Shown here one piece after another: positions 23,001 to 32,840 of a stretch of 64,000 bases of DNA. Position 1 is the stretch's first letter. Each line of letters starts with the position of its first letter. The translations under genes and the position numbers were made by a program. The DNA is from Arenicola marina (lineage: Eukaryota; Annelida; Polychaeta; Arenicolidae), in the NCBI GenBank assembly GCA_964019135.1, contig OZ025260.1, forward strand, positions 28,886,254 to 28,950,253, in the 5' to 3' direction. Below the pieces are notes generated by a model. The model was not told the DNA's origin. It was given only the letters and a program-made list of their open reading frames with translations, and did not search any database.

Positions 23001-24376
23001 AGAAAGCAAGCAGCGGCTATGAGAATATACTGGTCTTAACGGACGTGTTCACGAAATACAGTATTGCGGTCCCCACTCGAGATCAAAAGTCGCTCACGGT
23101 TGCCAAGGCACTAGTCAAGGAATGGTTCTACCGGTTTGGTCCTCCGATGCGCCTGCACTCCGACCAAGGTCGTGATTTCGAATCCCGACTCATTACGGAA
23201 CTGTGTCAGCTCTACGACATCAAGAAAAGCAGAACCACACCATACCACCCGATCGGAAATGCACAGTGCGAACGCTTTAACCGCACCTTACATGAGTTGC
23301 TAAGGACGCTTTCACCTGACGAGAAACGAAAATGGCCCGAACATCTGGATCAACTCCTGTATGCGTACAACACGACTCCCCACAGCAGCACGGGCTTCGC
23401 ACCGTTTTATTTGATGCACGGCAGGGAAGCACGCCTACCAGTGGATGCTCTCCTTGGGAAACTCCAGAATGATGATACGTATGAACCACATGAATGGGTA
23501 ACCAGGCACCACCAGAGACTTCAAGAGGCATATGCTAAGGCGAATGCTAACTTAACGAGAGCTGCTGATGACCGGAAGAAACGGTATGATGTCAATGCAA
23601 AATCCATGCCGCTGCCAATCGGAACCTTGGTATACGTCAGGAATCGGGGAATCAGGGGTCGGAACAAGATCCAAGACAGCTACAGACCGGAAGCTCACCG
23701 TGTGCTGGCCAGAATGGGAGACCAAGACGTGTACCAGGTTGAGCAAGCCGACGGATTTGGAACATCGCGGTGGGTCAACCGAACTGAACTCCGAGAATGC
23801 CGGGATCTGAGACAGCACGTTCCCCATGTCGAGAGATCTACAGAGACCTCTCAGAGCGATGCATCGGACTCTGAATATTCAGAGGATGAAACTGATGAAG
23901 ACTTTGTGATGGTCACCACTCGACCAATCCCCGCCCCACGATTGATACGAGAACCCGTACGATCTGCAGACCGGGCTTGGACCGGAAATAACAACATGGT
24001 GGGAGCACCCCTTATGACACCCCGACCACGAATATTCCCCCAACCTGCTCCACGAAAACGAACCCCCCGAGAGACGACCAACCTCGAGTCATCACCCGGA
24101 GTCGAGATGGAGGAAGAAAGATCGACGTCAGAAAACAGCATACAGGTTGTTCAAGAAGAAGCGGCTTTACCCTCGCCGGTTCCGCCTGTCCCTGCTCGAA
24201 GGTGGTCGCCCGCCACAAGAGCCCAGCAAGATGAACAAAGTGACAGTTTATCGAATACGAGTAATAGCGAGTCCTCAGAGGAAGAAACAGTCGTGGTGCC
24301 ACGACGTACTACCAGAAGTACAGCCGGCCAACACCGGAACCTTTTCCGGGAACCGCGATCGACAATTAATGACTGA
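20063..24376 (+). CDS. pol: Gypsy Pol polyprotein (protease, RT, RNase H, integrase)
   Basis: An open frame of 1437 codons counted from 20063; the real entry is by -1 frameshift upstream at 20039-20045, so no pol start codon is needed. Numbered from 20063, the aspartic protease active site is DTG at 41-43. The reverse transcriptase has the catalytic YLDD at 485-488. RNase H follows, with the first acidic residue in EIDAS at D647. The integrase zinc finger has histidines at 910-915 and C945/C948. The integrase core has D975, D1034 and E1070, giving the exact D,D(35)E spacing. The last ~170 residues are an acidic, serine/proline-rich tail. All catalytic residues are present and there is no stop, so the enzyme set looks intact. 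The protein copies element RNA into DNA and inserts it into the genome. Confidence 0.95.
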   Translation: MSPGVGDEKLPGSSPSTVKTIGSRPTTDVIIHGHPVTGLLDTGSMVTTISEGVYREVVAPTGIELEGGNWFSLQGANGLEIPYIGVACIDLTIRGTTVTGVTVMVVRDTPQSQEMRREIPMVIGTNVLEHLPEMSALLNQLRPESIPTNQKGLARVAGTWPQFAAAYSFTPIKVARRCDGIVLLEPTKRPPQGLHVGHTVMDTVNGGSFVQVLNMTDRDIALKPGTILGTFSLVEKVESKTVHLDIQSNEIVVTQRDLLDPAISTAKAESYQPEEIQQPTLPINLDGFPGSTAELTRARDIFKKYRQVFATEGGELSCTHAIRHAIITEDDVPVRQPYRRIPPQDWREVKDHLQHLLNQGVIKESTSAYASPVVIVRKKNGEIRLCVDYRQLNTKVKRDSYPLPRIEEALESLKGAQIFSTLDLASAYNQVEVEPQDQHKTAFVTPMGLYQYRRMPFGLSNSPATFSRLMGHVFRDEVFMMLLVYLDDIIIFSRDMAEHLDRLEHVLSRLAQHGLKVRSDKCLFFNPQVSYVGHVVSAEGIRTSPDKIAAVTEWPVPKTLKELRTFLGFAAYYRRFVKGFSSIAASLHALVGTALKGSTRRRKVVVPLDNWWTDDHTKAFEELKTILTGAPVLAYPDFDRPFIVEIDASHDGLGAVLSQLQDGKRRVIAYASRGLRKGERNMDKYSSKKLELLGLKWAVTEKFAEYLRFQKFTVETDNNPLTYLLTKKKLPALEQRWAAALANYDFDLKYRPGRNNGNCDALSRQQERPWDVTDEEVEDALTVSVQSTSLPAPVRVLACQEVLAAEPPARPLIEGAATGMTGLTNEDLKLLQENDPVIGKVITLWEAGHKPSLQVRRREPEEVQLLLRQWDRLGRTNGVLTRQVTDPQLGDLCQVVLPTALKERILTGLHDEHGHQGVDRTTTLTRSRCYWPRMYRDIQDWIARCSRCLLAKKERVKTPMGSLLATRPLEVLAIDFSVLEKASSGYENILVLTDVFTKYSIAVPTRDQKSLTVAKALVKEWFYRFGPPMRLHSDQGRDFESRLITELCQLYDIKKSRTTPYHPIGNAQCERFNRTLHELLRTLSPDEKRKWPEHLDQLLYAYNTTPHSSTGFAPFYLMHGREARLPVDALLGKLQNDDTYEPHEWVTRHHQRLQEAYAKANANLTRAADDRKKRYDVNAKSMPLPIGTLVYVRNRGIRGRNKIQDSYRPEAHRVLARMGDQDVYQVEQADGFGTSRWVNRTELRECRDLRQHVPHVERSTETSQSDASDSEYSEDETDEDFVMVTTRPIPAPRLIREPVRSADRAWTGNNNMVGAPLMTPRPRIFPQPAPRKRTPRETTNLESSPGVEMEEERSTSENSIQVVQEEAALPSPVPPVPARRWSPATRAQQDEQSDSLSNTSNSESSEEETVVVPRRTTRSTAGQHRNLFREPRSTIND

Positions 24377-24483
24377 TCGAGAACCCTATCTAGATGTACT
24401 TACTTCGATACCTGGATCTATTATTAGTCGAGGTTGATTTACTAATTTTATTTTGTTGTTTACTGCAGGAGCAAGTAAACACA

Positions 24484-24496
24484 ATGGTGGGGTGTG
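24484..24496 (+). other. Putative polypurine tract
   Basis: ATGGTGGGGTGTG immediately precedes the 3' LTR, the position where plus-strand DNA priming occurs in LTR elements. It is short and interrupted by T, so the call rests mainly on position. Confidence 0.45.
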
Positions 24497-24943
24497 TGTG
24501 ATAAGGTCATATAATTATTTTCGCAATGGTATTCCATAGGCAGCACAGGCTGGTGTAAAATTGCAATTTAACCCCTTTTTGGCGACAATGGCGCACCATA
24601 GAGTCCCCAACTGTTACCATATTTGGTCATACGTGCCCATTGTGTAAAGCTGCGTTAGCAACGCATGGTAACGTCCAATAAGGAGCGCTCTAAAGCCGGC
24701 GGCAGATTTTGTTCAGTAAAAGCCGGCACACAGCATGTTGACTGGCATCAAGGCAGGTGGTCCCAGGTATACTTCGAACTCAGATTGAGATTTCTGCTGT
24801 GTCCCTGCATGGTCCCACTAGATGCCGGTTGGATACACCCGCAGTTAACCTGCGGGTGTATGTAAGAATAAAAACAACTTGGACATACATCGACTCTTTG
24901 TCATTGAGCCCTCTCGTCACCCAATTCAGTCCACTCTTTTACA
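24497..24943 (+). repeat. 3' LTR
   Basis: 447 bp, 446 identical to the 5' LTR (A at 24595 replaces C). AATAAA is at 24867-24872. Confidence 0.97.
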
Positions 24944-27376
24944 ATAAGATAAAGTTTTATTTAACGTCGGTATGTAAAAGTCAACAATAAACATTAGCAC
25001 ACGTGCTATTGACCGACAATGATAAAATGACATGAGCGGATGAGATATATATACATATGACAATGAAAATATAACAATCTTTGCATCTCATAAAACCTTA
25101 CCCATTAGCTATGTTACATAATGTGCACGAATTACAGTGACACAAGAACACATCCGAGGTTGACAGCGTGGTTTTAAATTGCTTGGCAGATTTGGCTAAC
25201 TTCGTTTCCTTGTTGAGCATGTTCCATAGCTTGCTACCTTGATACTTCAATGAATTATGGCCATAAGCTGTTGTCTTAACGCGTGGCATACATAAATTTG
25301 GCCCATTTTTTAAAATGTAATTGTTTTCCTTCACGTTATACATGTCCTGAAGATAACTAGGCCCAATCTTGTTGATACTCTTGTAAACTTCTAATGATAT
25401 GCAGCGCAATCGTTCAACATATAGCAATGGTCTACCCGCTCTCTTCCTCAACTCTGCGTATTCTGATCTAAAGTCATTAAACACATACCTCAATGCCCGC
25501 TCCTGTATCTTTTCAATCTTACGCATATTTTTCATATCACAAAAATGCCATACAACGGGACAATAATTAAAATGTGAAAGAATAAAAGCATGAAATAACG
25601 TAAGTTTGCTATCAACATCCATTAATTTAGAAACTCTAGCTAAGATATTGAGACTTTTTCCAGCCTTCTTGCATAAACTTGATATATGGTTGCCGAAAGT
25701 TAACCTAGCGTCCAGTTGAATACCTAGTAATGTTAATTCCTGTTGTGCTGCCAGTTCTGTTCCAGAAATCGAAAGCGATCTGTGCTGACTTAATTCGTTT
25801 CTCTTTTCAAACACGATTGCCTGGTACTTACTTGGGTTCGCTTTCATGTAATTGTCGACGAACCACGTTGTTATCTCCGATAACGCCTTCTCTAGAGTTA
25901 CTTTAACCTTGTTAAACTCCTTACCTTGAGCCGCCACAGTATTATCATCAGCATAATTATACTTATCGGTTCCCCGTGCGGTGGATACAAGCAGGTCATT
26001 CGTAAATACATTATACAGATGTGGACCAAAAACAGATCCCTGTGGTGCTCCTTTCTTGAGGGTAAGCCACTCGCTCCGATTATGTCCTAGTTTTACCCTC
26101 TGTTCGCGGTTCGTAAGATAGCTTGCAACTAGCGTACATGATTGTTTACTTATGCCATAAGCGTTCATCTTGGTAATCAATAATCTATGTGGAAGACAAT
26201 CGAATGCTTTTGAGAGATCCATTAGTATAGCTCCCATAACTTGATTATTATCTAATGCATTTTTGGAGTCTTCAACTAAGCCCATCAGTAGACTTTGACA
26301 ACTGTGTCCCTTTCTAAACCCAGATAGTCTGGGTGATAACCTGGGTTCCATAAAGGACATAAGCTGGTCACACAATATTTTTTCATATATCTTGGAGATA
26401 CAGGGGAGAACACTTACTGGCCTGTAGTTTTCCTTATTTAAGTTGTCCTTCTTCTTGAAAATTGGTGTGACTTCAGCGTATTTTAGTTCTTTTGGAAACG
26501 TATTACAATTAATCGTCATATTTAACACATACCTTAATGGCTCACACAGGATGGCAGCTCCCAGCTTGATAAGCTTCGGAGGTATCTTGTCGTAGCCACT
26601 AGCCTTCGACACGTCAATGCCTTTAAGTGCATTGTATATTTCGTGGCTACTTACTGCCCGAAAGTTAAAAGTTTCCGTTATACCTTGGTTACCTTCCTTT
26701 ATAGCCATAACGGATTTATGGTCTTTGTGATAAAGAAGGGTTTCGTCTATTGGTTGATCATCTGGTATGTCATCTTGTTGGCCTATGTCTTTGGCAACGT
26801 CTATGAAATATTGATTAAATATGTCACTTACCTTTGATGGATCTGATATTATTTCGTCTCGCTCTTTCAGTAACACGTTTCCGCTGCTTGCGTTTTTTCT
26901 TGATATCAGTGGTTTTACAACTTTCCAGAATTCCTTCCCGTTAGTCGTAGCTTCGCTACATTTCCCCTTTATGTACTTTTGCATGCTTACTTTCCGAAGA
27001 CGTCCTATGAGATTCCTTTGCTTTCTGTATTTTTCCCAATTCTCTTGGCTACTCAATTGCTCGTACTTCCGTCTCAGCATATTTTTTACATTTATGGCTT
27101 TGCGAAGATGGCTATTCATATAGGGCACACAGTTATTCTTAACTACCCGTTGCTTGGTTGGTGCATGTCTATCAACGACCTCTTTGATCAATGTGCTACA
27201 AAACCAATATGAATCATCAACATCTTCAAAGACTTCACCTACATGAAAAGGTACCGATGCTAGATCGTCTTTGTATTTAATCTCATCAAAATGTTTAAAG
27301 CTTCGATAATAGACACGTTTCTGCTGCCTAATGGGAACTTCTATTTTCGTTGCTACGCAAACCATATGGAAACTAC
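24944..27376 (-). mobile_element. 5'-truncated CR1-like non-LTR retrotransposon (LINE)
   Basis: Minus-strand LINE with one long frame (27365-25098), a 3' UTR down to about 24944 and a (TTATC)n tail. The gypsy insertion cut the tail, leaving its end at 18427-18448. The insertion into the 33-bp array is clean. TACTT flanks both sides (18422-18426, 27377-27381), and joining the array across the gap restores a normal variant unit (ACTTGATTAGTTGCTCTTCC). The 5' part, expected to encode an apurinic endonuclease, is missing. Confidence 0.85.
25098..27365 (-). CDS. LINE reverse transcriptase ORF, lacks endonuclease domain
   Basis: 755 codons without a stop. Reverse transcriptase signatures in order: NYRPVSVLP (313-321), LMDLSKAFD (381-389), GAPQGSVFGP (439-448) and the catalytic YADDN (471-475). 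The C-terminal region has the LLGIQLDARLTFGNHI motif common in CR1/Jockey-type elements. Enzymes of this type copy the LINE RNA at a nicked target site. The frame remains open to the truncation point 11 bp upstream, so the ATG at 27365 is an internal methionine, not the original start. In full-length relatives this position lies just after the last endonuclease motif (SDH). The copy is 5' truncated and presumably cannot move by itself. Confidence 0.88.
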   Translation of the reverse strand: MVCVATKIEVPIRQQKRVYYRSFKHFDEIKYKDDLASVPFHVGEVFEDVDDSYWFCSTLIKEVVDRHAPTKQRVVKNNCVPYMNSHLRKAINVKNMLRRKYEQLSSQENWEKYRKQRNLIGRLRKVSMQKYIKGKCSEATTNGKEFWKVVKPLISRKNASSGNVLLKERDEIISDPSKVSDIFNQYFIDVAKDIGQQDDIPDDQPIDETLLYHKDHKSVMAIKEGNQGITETFNFRAVSSHEIYNALKGIDVSKASGYDKIPPKLIKLGAAILCEPLRYVLNMTINCNTFPKELKYAEVTPIFKKKDNLNKENYRPVSVLPCISKIYEKILCDQLMSFMEPRLSPRLSGFRKGHSCQSLLMGLVEDSKNALDNNQVMGAILMDLSKAFDCLPHRLLITKMNAYGISKQSCTLVASYLTNREQRVKLGHNRSEWLTLKKGAPQGSVFGPHLYNVFTNDLLVSTARGTDKYNYADDNTVAAQGKEFNKVKVTLEKALSEITTWFVDNYMKANPSKYQAIVFEKRNELSQHRSLSISGTELAAQQELTLLGIQLDARLTFGNHISSLCKKAGKSLNILARVSKLMDVDSKLTLFHAFILSHFNYCPVVWHFCDMKNMRKIEKIQERALRYVFNDFRSEYAELRKRAGRPLLYVERLRCISLEVYKSINKIGPSYLQDMYNVKENNYILKNGPNLCMPRVKTTAYGHNSLKYQGSKLWNMLNKETKLAKSAKQFKTTLSTSDVFLCHCNSCTLCNIANG

Positions 27377-28376
27377 TACTTGATTAGTTGCTCTTCCATT
27401 CCCTTTACCATACTGACTAGTTGCTCGGTCATTCCCGTACCATATTGAGTAGTTGCTCGGTCATTCCCTGTACCATACTGACTAGTTGCTCGGTCATTCC
27501 CCGTACCATACTGAGTAGTTGGTGGGCCATTCCCCGTACCATACTGAGTAGTTGCTCGGTCATTCCCCTACCATACCGAGTAGTTGCTCGGTCATTCCCT
27601 GTACCATACTGAGTAGTTGCTCGGTCATTCCCGGTACCATACTGATTAGTTGCTCTGTCTCTCCCCGTACCATACTGACTAGTTGCTCAGTCATTCCCTG
27701 TACCATACTGACTAGTTGCTCGGCCATTCCCCGTACCGCACTGAGTAGTTGCTCGGCCATTCCCTGTACCATACTGAGTAGTTTCTCGGTCATTCCCCGT
27801 ACCATACTGAGTCGTTGCTCGGTCATTCCCCGTACCATACTGACTAGTTGCTCGGTCATTCCCCGTACTATACTGAGTAGTTGCTCGGTCATTCCCCATA
27901 CCATACTTGAATAGTTGCTCTTCCATTCCCTTTACCATACTGACTAGTTGCTCGGTCATTCCCCGTACCATACTGAGTCGTTGCTCGGTCATTCCCCGTA
28001 CCATACTGACTAGTTGCTCGGTCATTCCCCGTACTATACTGAGTAGTTGCTCGGTCATTCCCCATAACATACTTGAATAGTTGCTCTTCCATTCCCTTTA
28101 CCATACTGACCAATTGCTCGGTCATTCCCTGTACCATACTGAGTAGTTGCTCGGTCATTGCCCGTACCATACTGACTAGTTGCTCGGTCATTCCCCGTAC
28201 TATACTGAGTAGTTGCTCGGTCATTCCCCGTACCATACTTGAATAGTTGCTCTTCCATTCCCTTTACCATACTGACCAGTTGCTCGGTCATTCCCTGTAT
28301 CATACTGAGTAGTTGCTCGGTCATTGCCCGTACCATACTGAGTAGTTGCTCGGTCATTCCCCGTACCATACTGAGT
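27377..28376. repeat. 33-bp satellite array, right part (~30 copies)
   Basis: Continuation of 13789-18426. The extra-base variant CTTGAATAG occurs at 27906, 28072 and 28238, exactly 166 bp apart, showing the five-unit higher-order repeat clearly. Confidence 0.95.
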
Positions 28377-29818
28377 ATGACTCACGGCTTTTGTGATATG
28401 TTTACGGGCGATATATAAAGTAGACCAAATATTTGGAACGTTGGAACCACTGAGGAATACGGAATACTGAAACGCCAATTGCAGGATGCAGGTGAGCGCA
28501 AGAACGCCCCGATTGGTTCAAAGTGGATTTCATGATATATTCGTTCCAGATACAGCGTTGTATAATAATTGTGTCACCGCGGCCACTTCCCATATAGACC
28601 ATGCGGCTGCAATTGCTACCATAGTAGCAGTCACTTCCGTTTATTTGTGGCACGGCCAAGACCACATTTTCTGGAGGCCAAACAGGTCGAGAGCTATTGG
28701 ATATATAGTCCAACTGACGGTACTATCAAGTCTCGGGGTTCGTTGTCACCGACGCGTTGTTAAGCGCGGGTGATGGCTTTCCCCAGGCGTTGTGTATATT
28801 TGCTCAATTTTGCCGATTGGGGACGCTAAATGAAAGCGGTGATTAAGTCGCCGAGAGCGAATGTCACTCAATATTCGGCCGCGAGCGTCGATCAAGCACG
28901 GCGTTACCGGAAGCCAATGATCACGTGACTTGCGTCGACCCAGACGCGGGGCACCTATTGACGAGAATTGTGCGAGGTTTTGAAGCCGCGTCTCGGCTGG
29001 GCTGGGCTGGGCTGGGGGGGGGGGGGGGGGGTCCATTTGCGTGGCGTCTCTAGCTATCAAATCTCACGGGACTGCAGGGCAATAAAGCCGTTGTCAGCGG
29101 CGAATGGGGCTTGCCAAAATTATTGACAAGAGATCGATTTTTCTCGAGCTGAATTTGGCCAATATATCTTATTAAAGGGCGGGGCAGACTTCTGGCTGCT
29201 GGGTGGCGGCCGTAACCTCGTCGACGTTTCATTTCGTCGGTAACCCTACCCACATTCCATTATTGCTGCAAGATGAATACATTAATCGAAGAACCTGCAA
29301 TTTTGATGAGGAAAAACCGCGCAAACCAACTAAATTTGGTTAGTTTTTAATTCATTAAAAATCGGTTAGGTCTTTGCATAGCGTTCCAAATCTCGTTCCA
29401 AATTAATATGAGAACGTACAATTGATCATTGAGGTCGAATAGCAAAGCAAAGGACCGTCAGAGGAGGGAGTAAAATGAGTGTTGTGATGCCTGGCAACGT
29501 ATGACACATTGATTCCGTCGCAGGCACAGGGTGACTGCGCGGTCACCGCTTGCAGGGCATCTGCAGGCGCCGCACGCAGACATCACCGCCAGCAATTTAT
29601 GGTGAAAACAGTGCGGGATCCATGCCCGTGGTGTGGGGCGTTCTGCTCTACGGCCGCTGGATTCCTCGCGCCAGGGCCGAGTGAGGGATACAGAAAAGTT
29701 TAAGTTTGTCGACACATGGTGCACCGTCAAAGAGCCGTCGTTTTGGAAGAGCGATATGCATGTACAGCTGCTTCCGCCCACTATGATATTGAGCTTTTCA
29801 ATTTTGTTTTCGTTTCAG
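28377..29818. other. Unique region upstream of the CUB gene
   Basis: No recognised coding exon. It contains a G run near 29014-29031 preceded by GCTGG repeats. The promoter and any 5' noncoding exon of the CUB gene should lie here or further left, because exon 1 starts with a splice acceptor (TTTCGTTTCAG ending at 29818). No promoter motif was secure enough to call. Confidence 0.4.
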
Positions 29819-29921
29819 AAGTAGAATGGGCTGGCTATGGTATTCCGGTGCCGCTCACCCTTGTCGCTAGTTGTCTCCTTAAGGTTACTGATCACCTTGC
29901 TGCCATCTCCTGCCACGGCCG
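29819..29921 (+). CDS. CUB gene exon 1 (signal peptide)
   Basis: The acceptor AG is at 29817-29818 and the donor GTAAGT at 29922. The ATG at 29837 is chosen because only this frame gives a hydrophobic leader and joins exon 2 in phase (1). The upstream ATG at 29825 is in another frame and stops quickly. Bases 29819-29836 are 5' UTR. Confidence 0.75.
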
Positions 29922-32805
29922 GTAAGTGAAACGGTTTGTCCTTTGTCCCGACTGTGTGAGGGTCGGAGGATGGCTGACTGTGTGTGAGGGTCGGAGGATG
30001 GCTGACTGTGTGTGTGAGGGTCGGAGGATGGCTGACTGTGTGTGTGAGGGTCGGAGAATGGCTGACTGTGTGTGTGAGGGTCGGAGGATGGCTGACTGTG
30101 TGAGGGTCGGAGGATGGCTGACTGTGTGTGTGTGGGTCGGAGTATGGCTGACTGTGTGTGTGTGGGTCGGAGGATGGCTGACTGTGTGTAAGGGTCGGAG
30201 GTTGGCTGACTGTGTGTGAGGGTCGGAGGATGGCTGACTGTGTGAGGGTCGGAGGATGGCTGACTGTGTGTGTGAGGGTCGGAGGATGGCTGACTGTGTG
30301 TGTGAGGGTCGGAGGATGGCTGACTGTGTGAGGGTCGGAGGATGGCTGACTGTGTGTGTGAGGGTCGGAGGATGGCTGACTGTGTGTGTGAGGGTCGAAC
30401 GATGGCTGACTGTGTGAGGGTCGGAGGATGGCTGACTGTGCGTGTGAGGGTCGGAGGATGGCTGACTGTGTGTGTGAGGGTCGGAGGATGGCTGACTGTG
30501 TGTGAGAAGGTCGGAGGATGGCTGACTGTCTGTGTGAGGGTCGGAGGATGACTGTGTGTGTGAGGGTCGAACCATGGCTGACTGTGTAAGGGTCGGAGGA
30601 TGGCTGACTGTGTGAGGGTCGGAGGATGGCTGACTGTGTGAGGGTCGGAGGATGGCTGACTGTGTGAGGGTCGGAGGATGGCTGACTGTGTGAGGGTCGG
30701 AGGATGGCTGACTGTGTGAGGGTCGGAGGATGGCTGACTGTGTGAGGGTTGGAGGATGGCTGACTGTGTGTGTGAGGGTCGGAGGATGGCTGACTGTGTG
30801 AGGGTCGGAGGATGGCTGACTGTGTGAGGGTCGGAGGATGGCTGACTGTGTGAGGGTTGGAGGATGGCTGACTGTGTGTGTGAGGGTCGGAGGATGGCTG
30901 ACTGTGTGAGGATCGGAGGATGGCTGACTGTGTGAGGGTCGGAGGATGGTTGTCCAGTGGCCCACAATGTAATGCGATTGGCAGCCAGGTTTGTGATTGT
31001 CCATTGACAATCAAATGGTTCAATCAAATAGGTTGTGTCAGTTAAAATAACGCTTCTATGCATAAATTATATGGCAAAGTGTGCACCAGGTCGCTGCGGA
31101 ATTATATATGTATGATACTCACAGATGTGTATGTCTTTTCAGGTGTTAAGTGTGGTAGCCATACTATGAAGAAGGAAGCCTCAAGCACAGAAGTTATACT
31201 GAACTCGCCAGATTACCCAGAGAACTATGCCAAGTAAGTTATACTGACCTCGCCAGATTACCCAGAGAACTATGCCAAGTAAGTTATACTGACCTGGCCA
31301 GATTACCCAGATAACTATGCCAAATAAGTTATACTGACCTCGTCAGATTACCCAGAGAACTATGCCAAGTCAGTTATACTGACCTCGCCAGATTACCCAG
31401 AGAACTATGCCAAATAAGTTATACTGACCTCGCCAGATTACCCAGAGAACTATGATAAATAAGTTATACTGACCTGGCCAGATTACCCAGAGAACTATGC
31501 CAAATAAGTTATACTGACCTGGCCAGATTACCCAGAGAACTATGTCAAGTAAGTTATACTGACCTGGCCAGATTACCCAGAGAACTATGCCAACTAAGTT
31601 TGCTTTGCTCTACCTCTACCCACTCATTGGTCTATGTCTTTGTTGAGAGCTCCACAAATTGCGCGTATTGATGCAAGTGCTGTAGACGAATAGAATCACA
31701 TTTCGTAATCGACAAATATGTAAGCAGAGAGCATGGGTCTGAATTATATCTATAAATCGCGTTCACCATGGGACATATTTAGTGAGCCCCACACTGACGA
31801 AATGATAGTGTCATAAGCGCGATTGTTTTGTTTAATTATAAAAACCGTTATTAACTCGTTATGAAGACCGATCATAGCTTTAATTTCCACCGTATATTCA
31901 GTCGGAGTAGACATACAATTCAAAATATCTGGCACGCATATATCGTTGACATTAATTAACACCAAATTAGTTTATTCATATAATATATTGAGCGACGATT
32001 TCCCTCTCGCCGATGTCATTGCTCGCAAAATTGCTAATGCAAACATAATTATATGATTACCATATGCGAGTGTAGGTACTTAAATGGCTGTTTACATTGT
32101 ATACAGTTTTTCTTATTATTTATAGTTTTGGGGGATAGTTATTACGTGATCGTACAAGTACAAGTTGCTTTTTGTAATTGACATGATTGATGACATGTCT
32201 TGATTGTCTTGCGCTGCTATAGCAACGAGCTGTGCCGATGGGAGCTGTACACAAACAAGGAGTACGAAGTCGTCCGCATCCGGTTCTTAGAGCGGTCGAT
32301 ATGGAACAGCGCCACATGTGGGGAAGACTACCTGGAAGTTAGAGATGGTTAGTGCGTCAGTCAATCTGGGGTTTACTCTTATAGCAGCGCAATATTACCA
32401 GCCACTAGTAGAATCCAATTTTCTCACTGTACGGGTCGCCACTCAGCTGCTGACTTGCTCATATAGTATATAGAAATTATATGTAGTTTAAGTTCTATTA
32501 GTTTTATAAGTAAAAAAATACCTGGGCATGTTAATATGGGATAAGTGTGGTTTTCTTGTGTATTACGTCTATAGTCGTAACATGCATCTTGAGGGGCCGC
32601 GCCGATAGCTCAGTGGGTTAGAGCGCTCGCATTGAGTGTTCTGGCCACCTGAGAGCCTAACGGCGCGTGGAGCGGAGGTTCGAGCCCCGCCGTGGCCATG
32701 TCTGTGTGGTCGCAAGATAAAGATCCCATGTCTTTCTTCGCAAAGAGTAGGGGGTTACCCCCGGGGACATTGCTCCAGTCTCCCTATCCTTCAGGCGACC
32801 AGAGC

Positions 32806-32840
<35 letters not shown>

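Larger units (their letters stand above)
18449..24943 (+). mobile_element. Complete Ty3/gypsy LTR retrotransposon
   Basis: A 6495-bp element bounded by 447-bp direct LTRs, each starting TGTGATAAGG and ending CTTTTACA. ATAA directly precedes and follows the element (18445-18448 and 24944-24947) and may be a 4-bp target duplication, although the surrounding (AAGAT)n repeat makes this ambiguous. It contains a primer binding site, a gag frame, a pol frame in -1 register, and domain order protease, reverse transcriptase, RNase H, integrase, which is the Ty3/gypsy order. No envelope-like frame follows pol. Both frames are uninterrupted and the LTRs differ at one position, so the insertion is recent and the element may be competent. 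It sits inside the 3' tail of a minus-strand LINE. Confidence 0.97.

Noticed and set aside
24377-24496. An envelope gene after pol
   Set aside because: Only about 120 bp separates the pol stop from the 3' LTR, so no third gene is possible.
13808-28369. Many long frames of MVRGMTEQLLS / SSCSVIPRTIL type on both strands
   Set aside because: The 33-bp period keeps frames open on both strands at once; frames switch at the 34-bp units, as expected for noncoding satellite.
29815-31063. Frames of ~400 codons on the minus strand (SHPPTLTQSAILRPSHSQ)
   Set aside because: Read through the intronic GTGTGAGGGTCGGAGG minisatellite in three frames at once.
32594-32700. tRNA genes at 32594, 33146, 39866 and 49608 (minus)
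   Set aside because: A and B boxes are present but spacing, missing acceptor stems, shared 3' bodies and tails show they are SINEs.
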